63,849 nt of DNA from Bacteroidota bacterium (lineage in GTDB: Bacteria > Bacteroidota > Bacteroidia > B-17B0 > Aurantibacillaceae), in contig JAHEYF010000017.1 of the NCBI GenBank assembly GCA_023251755.1, positions 1 through 63,849 on the forward strand, given 5' to 3'. The notes beneath the pieces were generated by a model. It saw nothing but the letters and a program-made list of their open reading frames with translations. It had not been told where the DNA came from and ran no database searches. Position numbers and translations under genes: made by a program. Shown here one piece after another: positions 60,802 through 63,849 of this stretch; positions within the stretch are counted from its first letter, which is position 1; each line of letters begins with the position of its first letter.

Positions 60802-63093
60802 TTATTCCTTCGTAATTTTACCTGAGTTCAGATGCCCGGCATTAAATAATTTATAGAAATAAATCCCTCCAGCCCAGTCTTCTGTATTTACAATGGTTTT
60901 AGCAGCATTTACCTGAATTGATTTTATCAGTTGACCAAGTGTATTTGTAATTTCAAGTGTATACACCTGCATGTTTTCTGTTGCGATATCAAAAATTAAG
61001 TTGTTGTTAAAGGGGTTGGGGTACACATTCAGTTGAACTCCCTGCTCGTTTGTTTTGATACCGATAGAAGCTGTTTTAATATTGGAACGCGAGGTATTGA
61101 TGGCGCCCCTGGTGGGCGTGCAATCAAAACCGCTACCGTATACCATCCAGCTTCCATTCGGATAACTTGCGGCATTCGGGTCACTTAAAAAGGTTTGTGT
61201 TCCTGCTACAGCTCCAATCAAATTCCAGACACCAGTACTGTTGTCGTCCCTTTGTAAATAAAAAATAGTGACCGGGGTCAGTGTTACTCCTTCTACATTA
61301 TACGTGTTCCAGGTAAACACACCACCACTACCCGCAATGTATACGGTGTTGTGGTAAGGACTCAGCGGGCTGTAGGTGCCGGAAGAATCAACGGTTTGTA
61401 ATTTATAGCGGTAGGAACCTATGTTGGGATTGCCATTGGCCGGCCCTATGCTGCGGGCGGTATCAATTAACATACTTAATGAATCGTAAGGTTTTGAGCC
61501 TATTCGTTTGTAAACGCCCGATGAAACTTCGCGGTAAACAATAAAACTGTCTACAGTTGTAAAAGCTGTTTTGTCCCAGTAAATCCGGTTGTAGTGCGAA
61601 AGGCTGTCCACCGTTACCTCGCATATTGCCGGTATAAGGCTGGAAGCTGCAATGTTGTTGGAGATAAAAGCATCGCCCATGGGGTTTGAACTCGTTAATG
61701 TAATGCCGGCAAGTACAATTGAAGGGGACATGTACTCACCAACAATGTAGGCGTTGTTATTACCATGTGTAGTGATGGCCCGGCCAAAATCATGGCCCGT
61801 ACCACCCGCACTTCTTGCCCAGGCCAGGTTTCCATTGGTTTTGTATTTGGCTACAAATACATCGTACAGCGTATCTCCACCGCCACCATTTCCGGCTGTA
61901 ATTGAATTGTTATAAATTGTTACAGCTCCAAGGTTCAATGAGTCTGAATCGGAATACCCTATAATGTAAGGGTCTCCATTCAGGTCCAGCGTAATGTCCC
62001 TTCCAAAGCTAAAGGTATACGAATTGCCCTGTCCTTTTTTCGCCCACTGGGCGGTACCACCTGCATCGTATTTTGCAATAAACGAAGCCAGTGAACTATT
62101 CGGATTGGTAATGGAATGAGTTCCGAAAGCCACCGTTGAATTATACCCTATGAACCCGGTTATGTAGGTATTACCGGCAGCATCGGTGGCCAGGCCCATG
62201 GCTTCGTCGTCGTCGCCTGCGCCTGCAGTTTTTAGCCATTGTTCAGCTCCGTTGCTGTTGTACTTCACCACAAAAATATCGTAATAGCCATGCAGGGCAA
62301 GCGAGTCGGTTCCAAAACGGATATAGCTTGAACCGAAAGTACCACCAACATATATATTTCCATTGGCATCCGTTCCTATTCCAAAAGGCTGATCGTCGTA
62401 ATCACCGGTTCCGCCTCTTAGCCATTGTACGGTTCCGCTGTTGTCGTATTTAACAATAAATATATCATCATCGCTGTTTCTGTTTCTGATACTATCGTTG
62501 CCAAAGCGAACGTAAGTAGAAGAGAAAGTTCCGGTGAGGTAAACGTTGTTTGAAGCATCTACTGCAACCCCGTAAGCCCTGTCGTGGTAATCACCGGTAC
62601 CCTGTCTTGCCCACTGCGCTATCCCGTTTGCATCGTATTTAACAACAAAAGCGTCGATGTATTCTTTGGTAATTAGTTTTAAAGCTCCAAACGAAACCGT
62701 GTCGGCACTGGAGTAACCTGATACATAAACATTGCCGGCAGCATCCACAGCCAAACCGGTACCCCGTGTATCTGAATTTCCTCCGGCTTGTTTCGCCCAT
62801 TTAAAATTCCCGCAGGAATCGTATTTCACTAAAAACATTTCGGTACCATAATTAAAAGCGGCGTATGGCTGATTCGTTAGTGTAGTACCACTTATGACAA
62901 TGGTCTGGGAATAAAAATTTCCCAATGAATACACATTGCCCGAAGCATCTGTAATTACATCACTGGCGTAATCTTCGTTGCTGCCACCTGCCTTTTTAGC
63001 CCAGGCGCAGGTTGATTGTGCATAAACAGATGCCGATAAAAAAAAGACAGAGATAAATAATAGATGAGAGAAGAGAGTAGTAATTTTTTGCAT
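60802..63093 (-). CDS. secreted SBBP-repeat protein with T9SS type-A sorting domain
   Basis: The 763-residue product has a signal peptide (to about residue 25, SVYAQ). Seven or more SBBP beta-propeller repeats of about 50 residues lie at about 28-475 (ASDVITDASGNVYSLGNF, GIGTDANGNIYVGGTFGSS, GLATDAAGNTYITGFIG). A fibronectin-like region follows (VDSLSHYNRIYWDKTAF, YRYKLQTVDSSGTYSPLS). A type-A sorting domain is at the end (LNVYPNPFNNNLIFDIA, LEITNTLGQLIKSI, GIYFYKLFNAG). The C-terminal Lys-Glu end is normal. Function unknown beyond surface export. Confidence 0.9.
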   Translation of the reverse strand: MQKITTLFSHLLFISVFFLSASVYAQSTCAWAKKAGGSNEDYASDVITDASGNVYSLGNFYSQTIVISGTTLTNQPYAAFNYGTEMFLVKYDSCGNFKWAKQAGGNSDTRGTGLAVDAAGNVYVSGYSSADTVSFGALKLITKEYIDAFVVKYDANGIAQWARQGTGDYHDRAYGVAVDASNNVYLTGTFSSTYVRFGNDSIRNRNSDDDIFIVKYDNSGTVQWLRGGTGDYDDQPFGIGTDANGNIYVGGTFGSSYIRFGTDSLALHGYYDIFVVKYNSNGAEQWLKTAGAGDDDEAMGLATDAAGNTYITGFIGYNSTVAFGTHSITNPNSSLASFIAKYDAGGTAQWAKKGQGNSYTFSFGRDITLDLNGDPYIIGYSDSDSLNLGAVTIYNNSITAGNGGGGDTLYDVFVAKYKTNGNLAWARSAGGTGHDFGRAITTHGNNNAYIVGEYMSPSIVLAGITLTSSNPMGDAFISNNIAASSLIPAICEVTVDSLSHYNRIYWDKTAFTTVDSFIVYREVSSGVYKRIGSKPYDSLSMLIDTARSIGPANGNPNIGSYRYKLQTVDSSGTYSPLSPYHNTVYIAGSGGVFTWNTYNVEGVTLTPVTIFYLQRDDNSTGVWNLIGAVAGTQTFLSDPNAASYPNGSWMVYGSGFDCTPTRGAINTSRSNIKTASIGIKTNEQGVQLNVYPNPFNNNLIFDIATENMQVYTLEITNTLGQLIKSIQVNAAKTIVNTEDWAGGIYFYKLFNAGHLNSGKITKE

Positions 63094-63406
63094 ATTGATG
63101 GTTTGTGGTTAAATCGGTTTTTTTGGACGAGCTAAATTAACCCAAAGGCTTCAGATATACAAATCGGGTTTTGATTTGAAAATTTGAGAATGAGCTGATT
63201 TGAGGATGGGGGAGACAGGTAAATGAAAACCGGATAGGTGTTGATGATTTGAGAATGAGCTGATTTGAAAATTTGATGATGGGAGAACCTGATTTGAAGA
63301 TGGATCAGGGAAATTCTGAAACTTCAATTAAATTACCCCTCTAAGAACTAAGAACCATGAACTAAGAACTATGAACTAAACATACAATTCGTACATTTGC
63401 AGCACT
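63094..63406 (+). other. 313-bp gap with short direct repeats and a divergent promoter region
   Basis: TTTGAGAATGAGCTGATTTG occurs at 63183-63202 and 63248-63267. A run of AAGAACTAAGAACCATGAAC-type words lies at 63342-63380. The plus-strand -7 box TACATTTG is at 63392-63399, seven bases before the next gene. No gene or RNA was recognised. Confidence 0.6.
63392..63399 (+). promoter_or_regulatory. -7 element for the DHH phosphoesterase gene
   Basis: TACATTTG matches TAnnTTTG and ends seven bases before the ATG, giving a very short leader. Confidence 0.45.
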
Positions 63407-63849
63407 ATGCGCAAAGACTCCTTTAGCACCTTTAAAAAAGTGTTGGCCAAAGCCACTACTATTTCTATTATCACCCACTGGGGGCCTGACGGGGATGCCA
63501 TGGGCTCATCGCTGGGCTTATACCATTACCTGAAAAGTAAAAACAAAAAGGTAAAGGTGATTGTTCCGAATGAATACCCCAACTTTTTAAAATGGCTGCC
63601 CGGAAACAACACGGTGCTGGTGCATGAAAGGGAACCAAAAAAAGCAAACAGCTTTATTCATCAGTCGGATGTTATTTTTACTCATGATTTTAATTCCTTT
63701 AAACGCATTGAACAATTAGGACTTGAGGTTGAAAAAACCAAAGCCATTAAAATACTCATCGACCATCACCAGCAACCCGATGATTATGCCAATTATTATT
63801 TTCACGATGTAAAATCCTGCTCCACCTGCGAACTGGTGTATGAGTTTAT
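63407..63849 (+). CDS. DHH-family phosphoesterase (NrnA-like), N-terminal part
   Basis: The frame starts at ATG 63407 (MRKDSFSTFKKVLAKA) and runs off the window after 147 codons. It shows DHH-family motif I (GPDGDAMGSSLG), the motif II Asp (IFTHDFNS) and the name-giving motif III (LIDHHQQPDD). This is the layout of NrnA-type enzymes that cut short oligoribonucleotides or pAp and cyclic-dinucleotide products. The C-terminal DHHA1 domain is outside the window. Confidence 0.9.
   Translation, partial: MRKDSFSTFKKVLAKATTISIITHWGPDGDAMGSSLGLYHYLKSKNKKVKVIVPNEYPNFLKWLPGNNTVLVHEREPKKANSFIHQSDVIFTHDFNSFKRIEQLGLEVEKTKAIKILIDHHQQPDDYANYYFHDVKSCSTCELVYEF

Overview
The window is from a member of the Bacteroidota. 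Evidence: two C-terminal sorting domain types of the type IX secretion system (T9SS), two PorP/SprF-family outer-membrane proteins, a PorE-like protein, and -7 elements of the Bacteroidota form TAnnTTTG in front of several genes. One promoter has the full TTTG-N19-TAnnTTTG form. There are no rRNA or tRNA genes; one RNA gene, the signal recognition particle RNA, was found by its conserved loop and closing helix. Nothing here fixes the genus.

Positions 1-27039 hold the right-hand part of an extracellular contractile injection system (eCIS), a headless phage-tail-like particle of the Photorhabdus virulence cassette / antifeeding prophage type. All genes are on the + strand. In order: a LysM tube/baseplate adaptor, a VgrG-like spike, a PAAR tip, a gp25-like baseplate protein, two very large baseplate wedge proteins, a 1424-residue PKD-domain protein, the tape-measure protein, two DUF4157 (eCIS-core) cargo proteins and finally the AAA+ ATPase. 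Sheath and inner-tube genes must lie left of the window. The first cargo protein (1870 residues) carries DUF4157, a Cys-His-Asn (CHAP-like) peptidase region, Lys/Glu/Gln-rich VQRKE repeats, three ~140-residue helical repeats and a C-terminal region resembling a His-Me-finger nuclease. It overlaps by one base a gene for a SUKH-like protein, as in a toxin-immunity pair. The second cargo protein (675 residues) ends in an aspzincin-like zinc peptidase.

Positions 24771-28478 are repeat-rich. Palindromes of the type CGACCCCGAAGGGGTCG occur mostly as inverted pairs (REPIN-like) and surround one IS200/IS605-type Y1 transposase gene. Two copies sit inside larger inverted repeats, making MITE-like units. 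A 52-residue lipoprotein gene is hidden here.

Positions 28479-45827 mix T9SS and surface genes with housekeeping genes. Two type-B T9SS substrates (an Ig-like repeat protein and a CotH-kinase protein) each sit directly upstream of a PorP/SprF-like partner. Between and after them lie purB, purF, the SRP RNA gene, a family 2 glycosyltransferase, an OmpA protein, an RCC1 propeller protein and a PorE-like protein.

Positions 45977-63849 contain a TPR/SpoIIE phosphatase, a HutD-like protein, an NDH-2-like dehydrogenase with a cyclic-nucleotide-binding-like tail, pyrR-pyrB, a STAS protein, a T9SS type-A protein, ribonuclease Z, a LuxR-type response regulator, signal peptidase I with WbqC, a large SBBP-repeat T9SS protein, and the start of a DHH phosphoesterase cut by the window edge. 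Many gaps between genes are filled by short quasi-repeats rather than unique sequence.
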